NCBI GenBank assembly: GCA_019243205.1
Contig: JAFAUR010000515.1
Span: forward strand, 1 to 35,045
Length of the DNA stretch: 35,045 nt
Source of the DNA: Acidobacteriaceae bacterium
GTDB lineage: Bacteria > Acidobacteriota > Terriglobia > Bryobacterales > Bryobacteraceae
Direction of reading: 5' to 3'
Below the pieces are notes generated by a model. It did no database searches and was not told the origin of the DNA. It worked only from the letters and a program-made list of their open reading frames with translations. The translations under genes were made by a program, and so were the position numbers. Shown here piece by piece: positions 1 through 9,069 of the stretch (its first letter is position 1; the number at the start of each line of letters is the position of its first letter).

Positions 1-120
1 ATCGCCCAGCATCCGTCCCGCCTGGTCCTCGAAGATGCCTATGGAACCTTCCGCAAAACGCGTGTACTGCGTCAAGGCGACAACTCGCTCAGCTTCTACG
101 AAGGGTCATCCGGCGACTAA
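1..120 (+). CDS. C-terminal end of an unidentified protein (partial, 5' end outside window)
   Basis: Reading frame 1 is open from the first base to a TAA at 118-120 and gives 39 residues ending FYEGSSGD. It is too short and starts outside the window, so it is not in the ORF track. The sequence reads like real protein, with mixed charged and aromatic residues and GC-rich third positions (RLVLEDAYGTFRKTRVL). Its last 15 bases overlap the 3' end of the glycerate kinase gene on the other strand, so the two genes converge and share their ends. I do not recognise the family and assign no function. The main alternative is a chance open frame. The compact tail-to-tail overlap resembles the other convergent pairs in this window, which makes a real gene more likely. 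Confidence 0.5.
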   Translation: MAQHPSRLVLEDAYGTFRKTRVLRQGDNSLSFYEGSSGD

Positions 121-1446
121 CAGATGAACGTCCATCACGTTTGTTCCAGTTGGCCCGGTTTTCACGAGATCCTCCAGGGCCTCGAAAAACGTATACGAAT
201 CGTTGCGGCTCAGGTACTCTGCAGCGCTTAGACCGGCTTCGCGCGCACGCTGGACCGTGCTTCCAGTCGCAATCGCCCCGGCAGCGTCCGTGGGACCGTC
301 TGTCCCATCCGTGCCCGCACTGAATACAAGCACATCCCGAACTCCGGCGAGTTCGATCGAAGCCGCTAAAGCAAACTCCTGATTTCGACCGCCCTTTCCA
401 CCACCGTGTACCGTGACTGTGGTTTCTCCACCCGACAGAATGCACGCCGGCGAACGAACGGGATTCCCCGATCTTCGGATCTCTGCGAGAATTGCCGCGT
501 GAACGCGCGCGACCTCCCTTGCTTCGCCGCCCATTGAACTGGAAAGCAATATGGTGCGGTATCCTCGGGTGCGCGCCTCTTTGCGTGCTGCATCGAGAGC
601 GAGCGCGTTGCTGCCTATGACGATGTTATGCACGTTCTCAAAAGTGAGGTCGCCTTCTTTGGGCGTCTCCGGCAGGAGGCCATTCGTGCCCCGTTCCAGC
701 CGACCCAGAACAGACCTCGGGATCTGATCACCGAGACGAAACCGATGAACAATTCCCAACGCGTGCTCGAAAGTCGTTGGATCCGGTGCGGTCATTCCCG
801 AACCGATCACATCCAGCCGATCGCCGATCACGTCCGACAGGATGAGCGTCAACACCGTCGCAGGATAAGCGAGCGCGGCCAGACCTCCGCCCTTGAGTAA
901 CGAAAGATGTTTTCTGACGGTGTTGAGCTCCGCGATATCTGCTCCGGCGCGAAGCAGCAGTTCCGTCGTTTGCTTCTTCTCTTCAAGGCTTACCCCTTCA
1001 CAAGGAGCCGCGAGCAGAGCAGATGCTCCACCCGAGATTGCCACCACCAGCAGATCTCGCGCATTCAGCTCTTTGAGACAATCACGAACTGCTTTTGCTG
1101 CCGACTCGCTTACCTCGTCGGGGATGGGATGCGCAGCCTCGAAAATACGCGCATGCGTCAGTTGCTCCGTTACGTGTCCGCCCTTTGTGACAACCAGGCA
1201 CTCGCCATTCAGCCGGTCACCTAAGCTTTCGTTCACCGCACCGGCCATCGACACACCGGCCTTGCCCGCCGCAATCAGAGAGATGCGGTCGAAATCGCGG
1301 AGCGGAAGGGTAACGTCGCGCGCCATCAGCTTGCCGGAGCGCAGGCGAAGGTGCTTTAGGACTGCATTCTTGGCGTTCGCGGCCGAGAGCGCCGCTCCGA
1401 AAATCGCGCGCGCATCCTTCCGCAGCTTAGTTTCTGTATTCTTCAC
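106..1446 (-). CDS. glycerate 2-kinase, MOFRL/DUF4147 family
   Basis: This family phosphorylates D-glycerate to 2-phosphoglycerate with ATP in the cytoplasm and feeds lower glycolysis. The protein is about 446 residues, a normal family length. Visible motifs are an N-terminal AAGKAGVSMA stretch, the SGGASALL loop, a GGETTVTVHG strand followed by GKGGRNQEFALA, and the C-terminal MOFRL signature around NDSYTFFEALEDL and TGPTGTNVMD. The ORF track starts at 1647, but its first 67 codons lie inside aroK in another frame. I chose the GTG at 1444-1446, four bases after the aroK stop, because homology-like sequence begins right there (KNTETKLRKDARAIF). It is probably co-transcribed with aroK upstream. 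The 3' end overlaps the convergent partial gene by 15 bases. The family call is firm. The exact substrate is inferred from the family. Confidence 0.9.
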   Translation of the reverse strand: MKNTETKLRKDARAIFGAALSAANAKNAVLKHLRLRSGKLMARDVTLPLRDFDRISLIAAGKAGVSMAGAVNESLGDRLNGECLVVTKGGHVTEQLTHARIFEAAHPIPDEVSESAAKAVRDCLKELNARDLLVVAISGGASALLAAPCEGVSLEEKKQTTELLLRAGADIAELNTVRKHLSLLKGGGLAALAYPATVLTLILSDVIGDRLDVIGSGMTAPDPTTFEHALGIVHRFRLGDQIPRSVLGRLERGTNGLLPETPKEGDLTFENVHNIVIGSNALALDAARKEARTRGYRTILLSSSMGGEAREVARVHAAILAEIRRSGNPVRSPACILSGGETTVTVHGGGKGGRNQEFALAASIELAGVRDVLVFSAGTDGTDGPTDAAGAIATGSTVQRAREAGLSAAEYLSRNDSYTFFEALEDLVKTGPTGTNVMDVHLLVAG

Positions 1447-1450
1447 GCAC

Positions 1451-1978
1451 TCAGAAGATCGGCAATCGCAGGATGCGCGCAACGATCTCGTCGACCTGAT
1501 CGCAGTCGACATCCACACGAAAGTCTGCTCTTGCGTAGAGCTGCCGCCGGCTTTCGAAAAGTTCAGCCATGCGGGCACGATCGGCCGCCAGTGGCCGTGT
1601 CTTGTCGTCGCCCAATCGGCGGTGAATGGTGTCAAGCGGACAGTCAAGCCACACGGTGATACCGTTGTTCGAAATCAGCTCCCAGTTCTGCGATTGCGTA
1701 AACGCGCCGCCTCCCAGCGCCACCACTAATGGAACTCCTGTTTCTATCTGACGAACCCTCCGCTCAATCGCCTGGTTCTCGAGTTGGCGAAAAGCCATCT
1801 CTCCGCGCGCCGAAAAAATAGCTGAGATGCTTTGCCCCGCTTCCGCCTCGATCTCTCTATCCGTATCGGCGAAACCCCATCCGAGTGCTTCCGCTACTAC
1901 TTCGCCAACCGTCGTCTTACCGCTGGCCATGAAACCGACCAGAAAAAGCCCCGGCGTACGCTTTAGCTTCAGGGTCAT
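1451..1978 (-). CDS. aroK: shikimate kinase
   Basis: This enzyme phosphorylates shikimate at the 3-hydroxyl with ATP, the fifth step of the chorismate pathway to aromatic amino acids, in the cytoplasm. The 175-residue protein is the usual length. A Walker A loop GFMASGKTTVG lies at residues 15-25, the DTD shikimate/Mg site at 38-40, the conserved VALGGGAF strand near 86-93, and a lid arginine in DDKTRPLAAD around 124-133. The ATG at 1976-1978 places the P-loop at the normal distance from the N-terminus. It is the first gene of a two-gene - strand unit with the glycerate kinase, separated by 4 bases. It is divergent from the LON-domain gene across an 86-base spacer that must hold both promoters. 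aroK and aroL cannot be told apart from sequence alone; aroK is the default. Confidence 0.95.
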   Translation of the reverse strand: MTLKLKRTPGLFLVGFMASGKTTVGEVVAEALGWGFADTDREIEAEAGQSISAIFSARGEMAFRQLENQAIERRVRQIETGVPLVVALGGGAFTQSQNWELISNNGITVWLDCPLDTIHRRLGDDKTRPLAADRARMAELFESRRQLYARADFRVDVDCDQVDEIVARILRLPIF

Positions 1979-2064
1979 CCCTCTTTATCCTAATGGCCTG
2001 GAGCGAAATCCGCAGACACCAGATTTCTTGCTTCCGGTGTCATTATCCTGGAATCGATAAGCAT

Positions 2065-2694
2065 ATGAGCACGGAGTTGATTCCACTATTCCCGTTGCAC
2101 GTCGTGCTCCTGCCTGGTTCTCCGCTTCCATTGCATATATTCGAAGAACGTTACAAGGAGATGATGGCTGACGTGATGGCCGGATCTCGTGAATTCGGCG
2201 TTGTGCTCGCGAGGGACAACGGCATCGTCAACATAGGCTGCACGGCCCTCGTAGAGCGCGTTATCGAACGCTATGAAGACGGACGGCTCGACATCCTGAC
2301 CTCAGGTAAAAGGCGCTTTCAGATCGTTTCGCTTGACGAAGACAAGTCCTACCTGCGGGCTGCAGTTGAGTTCTTTGACGACGAAGATCTGAACGATGCA
2401 CCGCTCGAATTGCGGCAGCAGGCGATGAAATATTATCAGCTCTTATCGGCACTGGAAAAGCCTGGAATTGTGCTCGAGCCGAAAATTGAAAGCCCGCGCT
2501 TAAGTTTTCAGATCGCGCAGTACATCATCGATTTGGACAATCGCCAGACGTTGATTTCTCTTCGCTCTGAAAACGAAAGACTCGGGTTTTTGATTAAGAC
2601 GATTCCAGCCTACGTATACAAGCAGGAACGAATTGCTGTCGCGAAACGGGTTGCGCCGCAGAACGGCCACGCGAAGCACGTTGTAAACTCCTGA
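2065..2694 (+). CDS. LON substrate-binding (Lon N-terminal) domain protein
   Basis: This is a stand-alone 209-residue protein made almost entirely of a Lon-protease N-terminal (LAN/PUA-like) domain, with no ATPase or protease part. Typical features are the start ELIPLFPLHVVLLPGSPLPLHIFEERY, a GIVNIGCTALVERVIERYEDGRLDILTSG strand set, and RRFQIVSLDEDKSYLRAAV, followed by a helical C-terminal half. The ORF track begins at 1993. I prefer the ATG at 2065, which immediately precedes the conserved ELIPLFPL, has GGAA about a dozen bases upstream and leaves room for a divergent promoter towards aroK. Family members are thought to recognise unfolded or specific peptides, but the role is not established. 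The HAD gene starts one base after its stop, so the two are almost certainly co-transcribed. Confidence 0.85.
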   Translation: MSTELIPLFPLHVVLLPGSPLPLHIFEERYKEMMADVMAGSREFGVVLARDNGIVNIGCTALVERVIERYEDGRLDILTSGKRRFQIVSLDEDKSYLRAAVEFFDDEDLNDAPLELRQQAMKYYQLLSALEKPGIVLEPKIESPRLSFQIAQYIIDLDNRQTLISLRSENERLGFLIKTIPAYVYKQERIAVAKRVAPQNGHAKHVVNS

Positions 2695-2695
2695 T

Positions 2696-3382
2696 TTGGA
2701 GGCGCATTACCTCATCTTCGACGCAGACGATACGCTTTGGGAGAACAATATCTATTTCGAAGCAGCATTCGACCAGTTCTGCGAATATCTCGCCCATTCG
2801 TGTATGGGTGCGGCTGAAGTGCGGCGAATTCTTGATGAGATCGAGATCGTTAACTCTCAACTGCACGGTTACGGTTCGCGCAGTTTCGGGCGGAACCTTA
2901 CAGCGTGCTTTGAACGATTGACGGAGAGAGACATCTCGGAGGCGGACTTGGCAACGGTCACGGATTTCGCCCATGCCATTCTGGACCGGCCTATCGAACT
3001 GCTGTCCGGAGTAGAGGAAACGCTTGCAGCTTTATCGGGTCGCCACACGCTAACTCTCTTCACAAAGGGCGATCCGGACGAACAGCGATCGAAGATTGAA
3101 CGGTCGGGCCTCGCGGATTTCTTCGAGCACACCGTGATTGTCAGAGAGAAGAATGCGAGCGCATATCTACAGCTCGCCACCGAACGCGAGTTCGATCTTG
3201 ACCGAACTTGGATGATCGGCAACTCGCCCAAATCCGACATCAACCCAGCTCTCTCAGTGGGATTGAGCGCGGTCTATGTTCCTCACCCCAGGACCTGGAA
3301 ACTCGAGCATGAAGAAGTCCCGGAATCGCATCCCAGACTGCTGTGCATCGACCGGATTTCCGAGCTCACCCGGTATTTTTGA
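2696..3382 (+). CDS. HAD-superfamily hydrolase (probable phosphatase)
   Basis: This is a cytoplasmic haloacid-dehalogenase-fold hydrolase of 228 residues that probably removes phosphate from a small metabolite. Motif I is FDADDTLWEN at residues 8-17, with the two catalytic aspartates three apart. Motif II is TLFTKGD around 120-126. A lysine/arginine-rich segment follows, and motif IV is MIGNSPKSDINPAL around 182-195. The region between motifs I and II is a helical cap, which suggests a C1-capped subfamily. The start is TTG at 2696, one base after the stop of the LON-domain gene. No ATG closer to motif I is available, so the TTG is convincing. The 3' end lies one base from the convergent nuoN stop. 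The substrate cannot be read from sequence. Confidence 0.85.
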   Translation: MEAHYLIFDADDTLWENNIYFEAAFDQFCEYLAHSCMGAAEVRRILDEIEIVNSQLHGYGSRSFGRNLTACFERLTERDISEADLATVTDFAHAILDRPIELLSGVEETLAALSGRHTLTLFTKGDPDEQRSKIERSGLADFFEHTVIVREKNASAYLQLATEREFDLDRTWMIGNSPKSDINPALSVGLSAVYVPHPRTWKLEHEEVPESHPRLLCIDRISELTRYF

Positions 3383-3383
3383 G

Positions 3384-4844
3384 TTAGCGCAGCGAAGCAG
3401 CTGAAGCCGAAGCGAACGATAGCACAGCCGAAGGGAAAATCCCGAGAAACAGGACTCCTAACGCACTCGCCCAGATGGCAATGCTCAGGCTCGGGGCCGG
3501 AGGAGGCAGTTCCGCCATGAAGCCGTCCGGCTCTCGCATGTAGATCGCAACGATAATTTTCAGGTAGTAGTAGGCGGCAATTGCGCTGTTGATGAGTCCC
3601 AACACCGTAAGCCACACCAGATGTGAATTCAGCGCAGCCTGGAACACATAAAACTTTCCGAAGAATCCACCGGTCAGCGGGACGCCGATCAATGAGAAGA
3701 CAAAGATCGAGAGCAGCGCGGCCGTTACCGGCTCACGCCGTCCCAGCCCCGCGAGGTCTTCGATCCTGACATGCCGTTCATTCTTCGCCGCCACATGGCT
3801 GATCACTGCAAAGGCGCCGATATTCATCAGCGCGTACGAAGCCAGGTAAAACATCGCAGCGGTAATGCCGACTTGGGAACCGGCCGTCAGCGCCACCAAC
3901 ACATACCCCGCATGCGCAATGGAACTGTAGCCTAGCAGGCGCTTCACATTGGTCTGAAGCAAGGCCGCCAGATTGCCGATCAACATTGTCAGCAGCGCGC
4001 AACCCCACACCAGCGGAATCCATCGCTGGTCCATACCGCGGAAACAAGTCATGAAAACGCGGAAGAAGATCGCAAACGCAGCAGCTTTCGGTCCTGCCGA
4101 CATGAATGCGCTGACGGGAGCCGAGGCGCCTTGGTAAACGTCGGGAGCCCACATCTGAAATGGCGCGATCGACACCTTAAAGCCGAAGCCCACAAACAGG
4201 AGCGCCATCGCCAGTCCGATCAGGACCCCAGGCTGCTGCCCCGATTCCAGCACTCGCCGTATTTCATCGAGATTGGTCGATCCGACCAGGCCGTAAATCC
4301 ATGCAATCCCGTAAAGAAGGAAGGCGGTGGCGAATGACCCGAGCAGAAAATATTTCAACGCGGCCTCGTTATTACGCTGGTCGTCGCGCAGGAAACCCGC
4401 GAGGATGTACGTCGCGATCGACGAAATCTCCAGCCCGATAAACACCATGATCAGGTCGGCACACGTCGCAAGAATGCATTGCCCGACGAGAGAGAACAGG
4501 ATAAGTGAATAGTATTCGCCCGATTTCACGCCCTCGCGATCCATGTAGCTCAGCGAGGCCAGAACGCAGAGAAATCCCACAATCAGGACGAGCCCGCGGA
4601 AGAACGTCCCGTAGCCGTCGGCGATGATCATGTTTTGAAAGGCGTAGCCTGGTTCGGCATAGGCCCAGAGATTCGCAAGAAAAGCCAGCGCCATCGCGAC
4701 CAGCGAAACTACCCCGAGCCACGTTCGTTTCTCGTCCTTCGCGGTTGCTTCCGCCATCATGATCACGATCCCGAACAGAGTCAGGATGATTTCAGGCAGG
4801 AACCGCAAATATTCGACGGCGTGCGGTTGAAAGTTACCGAGCAT
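3384..4844 (-). CDS. nuoN: NADH-quinone oxidoreductase subunit N
   Basis: This is one of the three antiporter-like proton-pumping subunits of respiratory complex I, in the cytoplasmic membrane. Its 486 residues match E. coli NuoN. The protein is almost wholly hydrophobic, with about 14 membrane segments. Mid-membrane charged residues are visible in LEISSIATYILAGF (glutamate, TM5 region) and FGFKVSIAPFQMWAPDVYQGA (lysine, TM7 region), and the VKRLLGYSSIAHAGY segment is typical of the family. It is the last gene of the - strand nuo operon. Its start overlaps the 3' end of nuoM by 11 bases, suggesting translational coupling. It ends one base from the convergent HAD gene, so any terminator must lie within or beyond coding sequence. 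Confidence 0.97.
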   Translation of the reverse strand: MLGNFQPHAVEYLRFLPEIILTLFGIVIMMAEATAKDEKRTWLGVVSLVAMALAFLANLWAYAEPGYAFQNMIIADGYGTFFRGLVLIVGFLCVLASLSYMDREGVKSGEYYSLILFSLVGQCILATCADLIMVFIGLEISSIATYILAGFLRDDQRNNEAALKYFLLGSFATAFLLYGIAWIYGLVGSTNLDEIRRVLESGQQPGVLIGLAMALLFVGFGFKVSIAPFQMWAPDVYQGASAPVSAFMSAGPKAAAFAIFFRVFMTCFRGMDQRWIPLVWGCALLTMLIGNLAALLQTNVKRLLGYSSIAHAGYVLVALTAGSQVGITAAMFYLASYALMNIGAFAVISHVAAKNERHVRIEDLAGLGRREPVTAALLSIFVFSLIGVPLTGGFFGKFYVFQAALNSHLVWLTVLGLINSAIAAYYYLKIIVAIYMREPDGFMAELPPPAPSLSIAIWASALGVLFLGIFPSAVLSFASASAASLR

Positions 4845-6378
4845 GTTCCACCTCCGCTATTTGCGCGCCGGCAGGTGAGGAAAGTTTCACACGGTACTCG
4901 TTACTCATGCTGGTCTGGTCAAGAAGCCGCGAGGTCGCAGACGTTATGGGCGGCATGAATGACTGTGTGTAGCTGCCGAGCCATACCATCAGCACGATCA
5001 ACGGGAGCAACGGAACCCACTCGCGCCGCCGCAAGTCCGTGAAGTTCCGCGTTCCGTCGTTGATCTTTCCAAGAAATGTCCGTTGATACATCCAAAGCAT
5101 GTAAGCCGCGGACAAGATAACGCCGATCGCGGCCCACGATGCCCACGTGAACTTTGTGAGCGCAGCACCCTGCAGGACCAAGTACTCGCCGATGAAATTG
5201 CACAGCACCGGCAAACCGATGCTCGCCAGCATCGCAATCATGAAAAACGTCGCAAACACTGGAGCAGGAGTCGAAACTCCTCCAAAATCGGCAATCTCCA
5301 TAGATCCGCGCCGCTCCTCGAGGTATCCGGCGAGGATGAAGAGTGCGCCGGTCGAAACGCCGTGGGCGATCATCTGGTACACAGCGCCATCTGCCCCTTG
5401 TTGGCTGAAGGTGAAGATCCCAAGGACGATGAATCCAAGATGACTGACCGAAGAATACGCAATCAGCCGCTTGATGTTCGGCTGGATGAGCGCCAGCAGC
5501 GCTCCGTAGATGATTCCGAGGATCGCCAGTGCAACGATCCAGCCTGCGCAACGATGGGCGGCGTTCGGCGCCAGCGTGATGGCGTAGCGGATCAGCCCAT
5601 ACGCGCCCATTTTCGACATGATCGCCGCAAGCAGGAAGGTGGCGGGCGCGGGCGCCTGTGTATACGTTTCAGGCAGCCACGTATGCAGCGGAACGATCGG
5701 AACTTTAACAGCGAATGCCATGAAGAATCCAAGAAACAGGCCTAGCTGCTGAGCGGAAGTGAGTGCGACACGCCCGGAACCGATCGAGGTCATGATCTCG
5801 GAATAATCGAAAGTGCCCGTTACGCTGTGCAGATAGATCACAGAGCCGAGCATGAAAACCGACCCGAAAAACGTGTAAACAAAAAACTTGACCGCCGCGG
5901 GAGCTCTCCGCGGACCGCCCCAGCCGCCCACCATCAGGTACATGGGCACCAGCGCCACTTCCCAGAAAACGTAGAACACGAACAGATCCGCCGCCGTGAA
6001 TACGCCGATGAGGCCGAACTCGAACAGCAGCAGCAAAGCGTAGAACTGCTTATTGCGTTGGGCGATCATGCCTTGCGAAATCCACACCGCAATAGGAAGC
6101 AGCAGAGTCGTCAGGACCACTAGCCAAAGATTGATGCCGTCAACGCCCAGGTGGAATCGGATGTGCAAACCCGGACTGGTGATCCAGGCCGAATTGATTT
6201 CAGACGTGAACTGGGCAGGCGTACCGAACGCGGGTCTGATCAAACCGAGTGAACACAAGAAGGTTACGACCGTGGTCAGCATTGCGAGGAAGAAAGGACC
6301 TTTTTCCGTTCGCGGGGTAATCAGCAGGGCGAAGAATCCAAGAATCGGGAGCGCGAGAGTTACTGCCAGAAGGTTCAT
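4834..6378 (-). CDS. nuoM: NADH-quinone oxidoreductase subunit M
   Basis: This is an antiporter-like proton-translocating subunit of complex I, 514 residues (E. coli about 509), with roughly 14 transmembrane helices. Diagnostic segments are the early FHLGVDGINLWLVVLTT, the FYVFWEVALVPMYLMVGGWGG glutamate helix, the AFAVKVPIVPLHTWLPE lysine helix followed by YTQAPAPATFLLAAIM, and NIKRLIAYSSVSHLGFIVLG. All conserved charged positions appear intact. The start ATG shares four bases with the nuoL stop (ATGA), and its 3' end overlaps nuoN by 11 bases. It lies in the usual L-M-N order. There is no sign of truncation or unusual composition. Confidence 0.97.
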   Translation of the reverse strand: MNLLAVTLALPILGFFALLITPRTEKGPFFLAMLTTVVTFLCSLGLIRPAFGTPAQFTSEINSAWITSPGLHIRFHLGVDGINLWLVVLTTLLLPIAVWISQGMIAQRNKQFYALLLLFEFGLIGVFTAADLFVFYVFWEVALVPMYLMVGGWGGPRRAPAAVKFFVYTFFGSVFMLGSVIYLHSVTGTFDYSEIMTSIGSGRVALTSAQQLGLFLGFFMAFAVKVPIVPLHTWLPETYTQAPAPATFLLAAIMSKMGAYGLIRYAITLAPNAAHRCAGWIVALAILGIIYGALLALIQPNIKRLIAYSSVSHLGFIVLGIFTFSQQGADGAVYQMIAHGVSTGALFILAGYLEERRGSMEIADFGGVSTPAPVFATFFMIAMLASIGLPVLCNFIGEYLVLQGAALTKFTWASWAAIGVILSAAYMLWMYQRTFLGKINDGTRNFTDLRRREWVPLLPLIVLMVWLGSYTQSFMPPITSATSRLLDQTSMSNEYRVKLSSPAGAQIAEVEHAR

Positions 6379-8228
6379 CGGGCACTACCTCCACCCGCGA
6401 GCCCGAGCACAAAAATCACCAGAAGCGATCCCGCCAGAATCCAGGTAGCGTAGTTCCGAATACTTCCGGACTGGAATTGCCGGAACAGCGAGCCCCACCC
6501 TCGCACCACTCGACCGAGGCCGTTCACCACCGAAGTGTCAATCAAAGCCTCATCCACTCCACGCCAAAGAACGAGACGGGACATCACTTTCAACGGCCTC
6601 ACAATCACCGCGTTGTACAACTCGTCGATGTAATATTTGTTCGCAACCAGTGGATATAACGGCCCGGCAGCGAGACGCAGCGATTGAGCCATCGCGGGCC
6701 TTGCGACGTATACGAAATATGCGGCGAGGATACCCAAAATTCCCAATGAAGATGAAATGATCATCGGCGTGATGTTCTCGCTTTCCACGAGCGTATAGTT
6801 CGGCGACAGCCATCCCGGTATGTTGATAAATCCGCCGAGCAGAGATAAAACAGCAAGAATCATCAGAGGCAGAGTCATTACCAGCGGCGATTCGTGTGGA
6901 TGTTGATGTCCGCGGTAGTCACCAAAGAAAGCGAGGAAATACGCACGAAATACATAGAAGGCCGTCAGTCCCGCAGTAAGCGCTCCCACCCAGAACATCC
7001 ACGGAGCGTGCACATAAGCTGCCGACAAGATTGCGTCTTTGCTGAAGAAGCCCGAGGTAAATGGAAAGCCTGAGATAGCGAGACTCGCTGCCCCTAAAGT
7101 GAGAAACGTCACCGGCATGGCCTTTCTCAGCCCGCCCATGTGCCGCAAATCCTGTTCGCCGCCTAGCCCGTGAATGACGCTGCCTGCGCCCAGAAACAAA
7201 AGTGCTTTGAAAAACGCATGCGACATCAGGTGGAAAATACCTGCTGAGTAGGCTCCTATCCCGACTCCCAGGAACATGTATCCAAGCTGAGAAACGGTTG
7301 AATAAGCGAACACGCGTTTGATATCGTTCTGTGTCACGCCAATGGTGGCGCCCAGCACGGCAGTCAGAAGACCGATGATCGCGACGACACCCATTGCGAT
7401 CGGAGCGTGATTGTAGAGAAACGAAACCCGCGCAATCATGTAGACTCCGGCCGTAACCATGGTCGCCGCGTGGATGAGCGCGGAAACCGGTGTTGGACCC
7501 GCCATGGCGTCAGGAAGCCAGACGTACAACGGGATCTGCGCTGATTTGCCGGTTGCGCCGACAAAAAATAACAGTGTGATGGCAGTGATGACGCCGCCCG
7601 TCGCCTCTACCGGTAAAGTCGTGACACTAGCGGCAAGTTTCCCGAAATCGAGCGATTTGAATGTAAGAACGGTGAGCAAGATTCCGAGCAGAAAACCGAA
7701 GTCGCCGATCCGGTTAACGATGAAGGCTTTGTTCCCGGCATACGTCGGATAGTCCTCCGTGAAATAGAACCCGACCAGGAGATAACTCGCTAGACCGACA
7801 CCTTCCCAGCCGACAAACATCAGCAGCAGGTTCGATGCCAGCACCAGGATGAGCATGAAGAACATGAACAGGTTCAGATAGCTGAAGAAGCGGTAGTACC
7901 CGCCCTCGTGCGCCATGTAGCCGATCGCGTAAATATGGATCAGCAAGCCGACGCCTGTGACTACCAGCAACATGACCGCGGTCAGCCGGTCTACGAAGAG
8001 ATCGAACCCGATTTGCAGGAACCCGCTCTGGATCCAGGTGAAGTAGTGTTCCGTGTGAACGGTGGTTAACGGGTACTCCTTCAGAAGTAACCCGACGACG
8101 ATGAAGAAAGAAATAGCAACTGAGCCAATCGCGGCAAGATTGATCGCCGCTTTTGACATGCGCCTGCCGAACAGCCCGTTCAGCAGGAAACCAAGCAACG
8201 GAAAAAACGGAATAAGCCAGAGAGTCAT
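6375..8228 (-). CDS. nuoL: NADH-quinone oxidoreductase subunit L
   Basis: This is the distal antiporter-like subunit of complex I, which carries the long lateral helix. It has 617 residues, like E. coli NuoL. Key segments are the LLMFVGWEGVGLASYLLVGFYF glutamate helix, the GATGKSAQIPLYVWLPDAMAGPTPVSALIHAATMVTAGVYM region, NDIKRVFAYSTVSQLGYMFLG and SHAFFKALLFLGAGSVIHGLGG. The last hundred residues hold the amphipathic lateral helix and anchoring helix (VANKYYIDELYNAV onward). Its start is 16 bases after nuoK, and its TGA overlaps the nuoM ATG by four bases. It is a standard member of the operon with nothing missing. Confidence 0.97.
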   Translation of the reverse strand: MTLWLIPFFPLLGFLLNGLFGRRMSKAAINLAAIGSVAISFFIVVGLLLKEYPLTTVHTEHYFTWIQSGFLQIGFDLFVDRLTAVMLLVVTGVGLLIHIYAIGYMAHEGGYYRFFSYLNLFMFFMLILVLASNLLLMFVGWEGVGLASYLLVGFYFTEDYPTYAGNKAFIVNRIGDFGFLLGILLTVLTFKSLDFGKLAASVTTLPVEATGGVITAITLLFFVGATGKSAQIPLYVWLPDAMAGPTPVSALIHAATMVTAGVYMIARVSFLYNHAPIAMGVVAIIGLLTAVLGATIGVTQNDIKRVFAYSTVSQLGYMFLGVGIGAYSAGIFHLMSHAFFKALLFLGAGSVIHGLGGEQDLRHMGGLRKAMPVTFLTLGAASLAISGFPFTSGFFSKDAILSAAYVHAPWMFWVGALTAGLTAFYVFRAYFLAFFGDYRGHQHPHESPLVMTLPLMILAVLSLLGGFINIPGWLSPNYTLVESENITPMIISSSLGILGILAAYFVYVARPAMAQSLRLAAGPLYPLVANKYYIDELYNAVIVRPLKVMSRLVLWRGVDEALIDTSVVNGLGRVVRGWGSLFRQFQSGSIRNYATWILAGSLLVIFVLGLAGGGSAR

Positions 8229-8244
8229 TGAATATGTTTGAGAC

Positions 8245-8562
8245 CTACAGCTTCATGGAATCCACTTCGTCAATCTGAAGCGTGCGGCGGTTCTTGAAGA
8301 TGGTCAATATGATGGCGAGGCCGACCGCTGCTTCCGCTGCCGCCACCACCATCACGAAGAACGAGTAAATATGTCCGTCGATCCGCCGCAGTTGATAAGA
8401 GAAGGTGATAAAGCTCAGATTCACCGCGTTCAACATCAACTCGATCGACATGAACACCGTAATGACTGATTTGCGGTAGACAAATCCCGCAACGCCGAGT
8501 GCAAACAGGATGGCAGAGAGGATCAGGTACCAGGAGAGCGGAACCGGTGGCAAGTGCGGCAC
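8245..8562 (-). CDS. nuoK: NADH-quinone oxidoreductase subunit K
   Basis: This is a small three-helix membrane subunit of complex I in the proton-channel link between the quinone site and the antiporter subunits. Its 105 residues fit the family (100-110). The helix starting LSWYLILSAILFALGVAGF is followed by VFMSIELMLNAVNLSFITFS, containing the conserved glutamate, and by FFVMVVAAAEAAVGLAIIL, containing the second glutamate. The start codon is GTG at 8560-8562, two bases after the nuoJ stop. It lies between nuoJ and nuoL as expected. The overlapping ORF 8270-8587 in another frame is a shadow. Confidence 0.96.
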   Translation of the reverse strand: MPHLPPVPLSWYLILSAILFALGVAGFVYRKSVITVFMSIELMLNAVNLSFITFSYQLRRIDGHIYSFFVMVVAAAEAAVGLAIILTIFKNRRTLQIDEVDSMKL

Positions 8563-8564
8563 GT

Positions 8565-9065
8565 CTATTCGATTTCCTTTCGCGCAAGAACCACTGCTCC
8601 CAATATGGCTATCAGGATCAGCACTGAAATGACTTCAAAGGGTAGGAGATATTCGGTAAATAGCATCTGCCCGATCGCCTCGGCCTTTCCACCGATCCAG
8701 CTGCCGAACTCAACCGAGCGGAGAACGGGACGGATGCCCCAAATCAGAAACGCAAACAGCGCCACCATCGCCAGCAGCAGCGGCAGCCCCGCCACTTGCG
8801 CAAACCAGGACTTGTTGCTGGATTTTTCGCTGCCCGCATTCAGCAGCATGATGACGAAGATGAAGAGCACCATCACCGCCCCGCCGTACACCACAATTTG
8901 GGCCATCGCGATGAACTCCGCGCCGAGCAGAAGATAAAGCACGGCCAACGAGCACATAACCCCGATCAGCGAAAGCGCGCTCGAAATTGGGTGCTTCTGC
9001 AAAACAAGATTGAACGCGCACACAATCGAGACAACTGCGCAGATGATAAATAGGACAGTATCCAT
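8565..9065 (-). CDS. nuoJ: NADH-quinone oxidoreductase subunit J
   Basis: This is a membrane subunit of complex I with five predicted helices, 166 residues, near the E-channel. It begins MDTVLFIICAVVSIVCAFNLVLQKHPISSALSLI and contains the family segment LLLGAEFIAMAQIVVYGGAVMVLFIFVIMLLN, which includes the pi-bulge helix TM3 implicated in coupling. It starts four bases after the nuoH stop and ends two bases before nuoK. In most bacteria nuoI sits between nuoH and nuoJ. Here the 4-base gap leaves no room for it (see findings). Confidence 0.96.
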   Translation of the reverse strand: MDTVLFIICAVVSIVCAFNLVLQKHPISSALSLIGVMCSLAVLYLLLGAEFIAMAQIVVYGGAVMVLFIFVIMLLNAGSEKSSNKSWFAQVAGLPLLLAMVALFAFLIWGIRPVLRSVEFGSWIGGKAEAIGQMLFTEYLLPFEVISVLILIAILGAVVLARKEIE

Positions 9066-9069
9066 GGGT

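Noticed and set aside
893-1729. 278-residue + strand ORF
   Set aside because: It lies antisense to the glycerate kinase and aroK genes, both of which have clear family motifs. Its Ser/Arg-rich composition is that of a GC-rich shadow frame.
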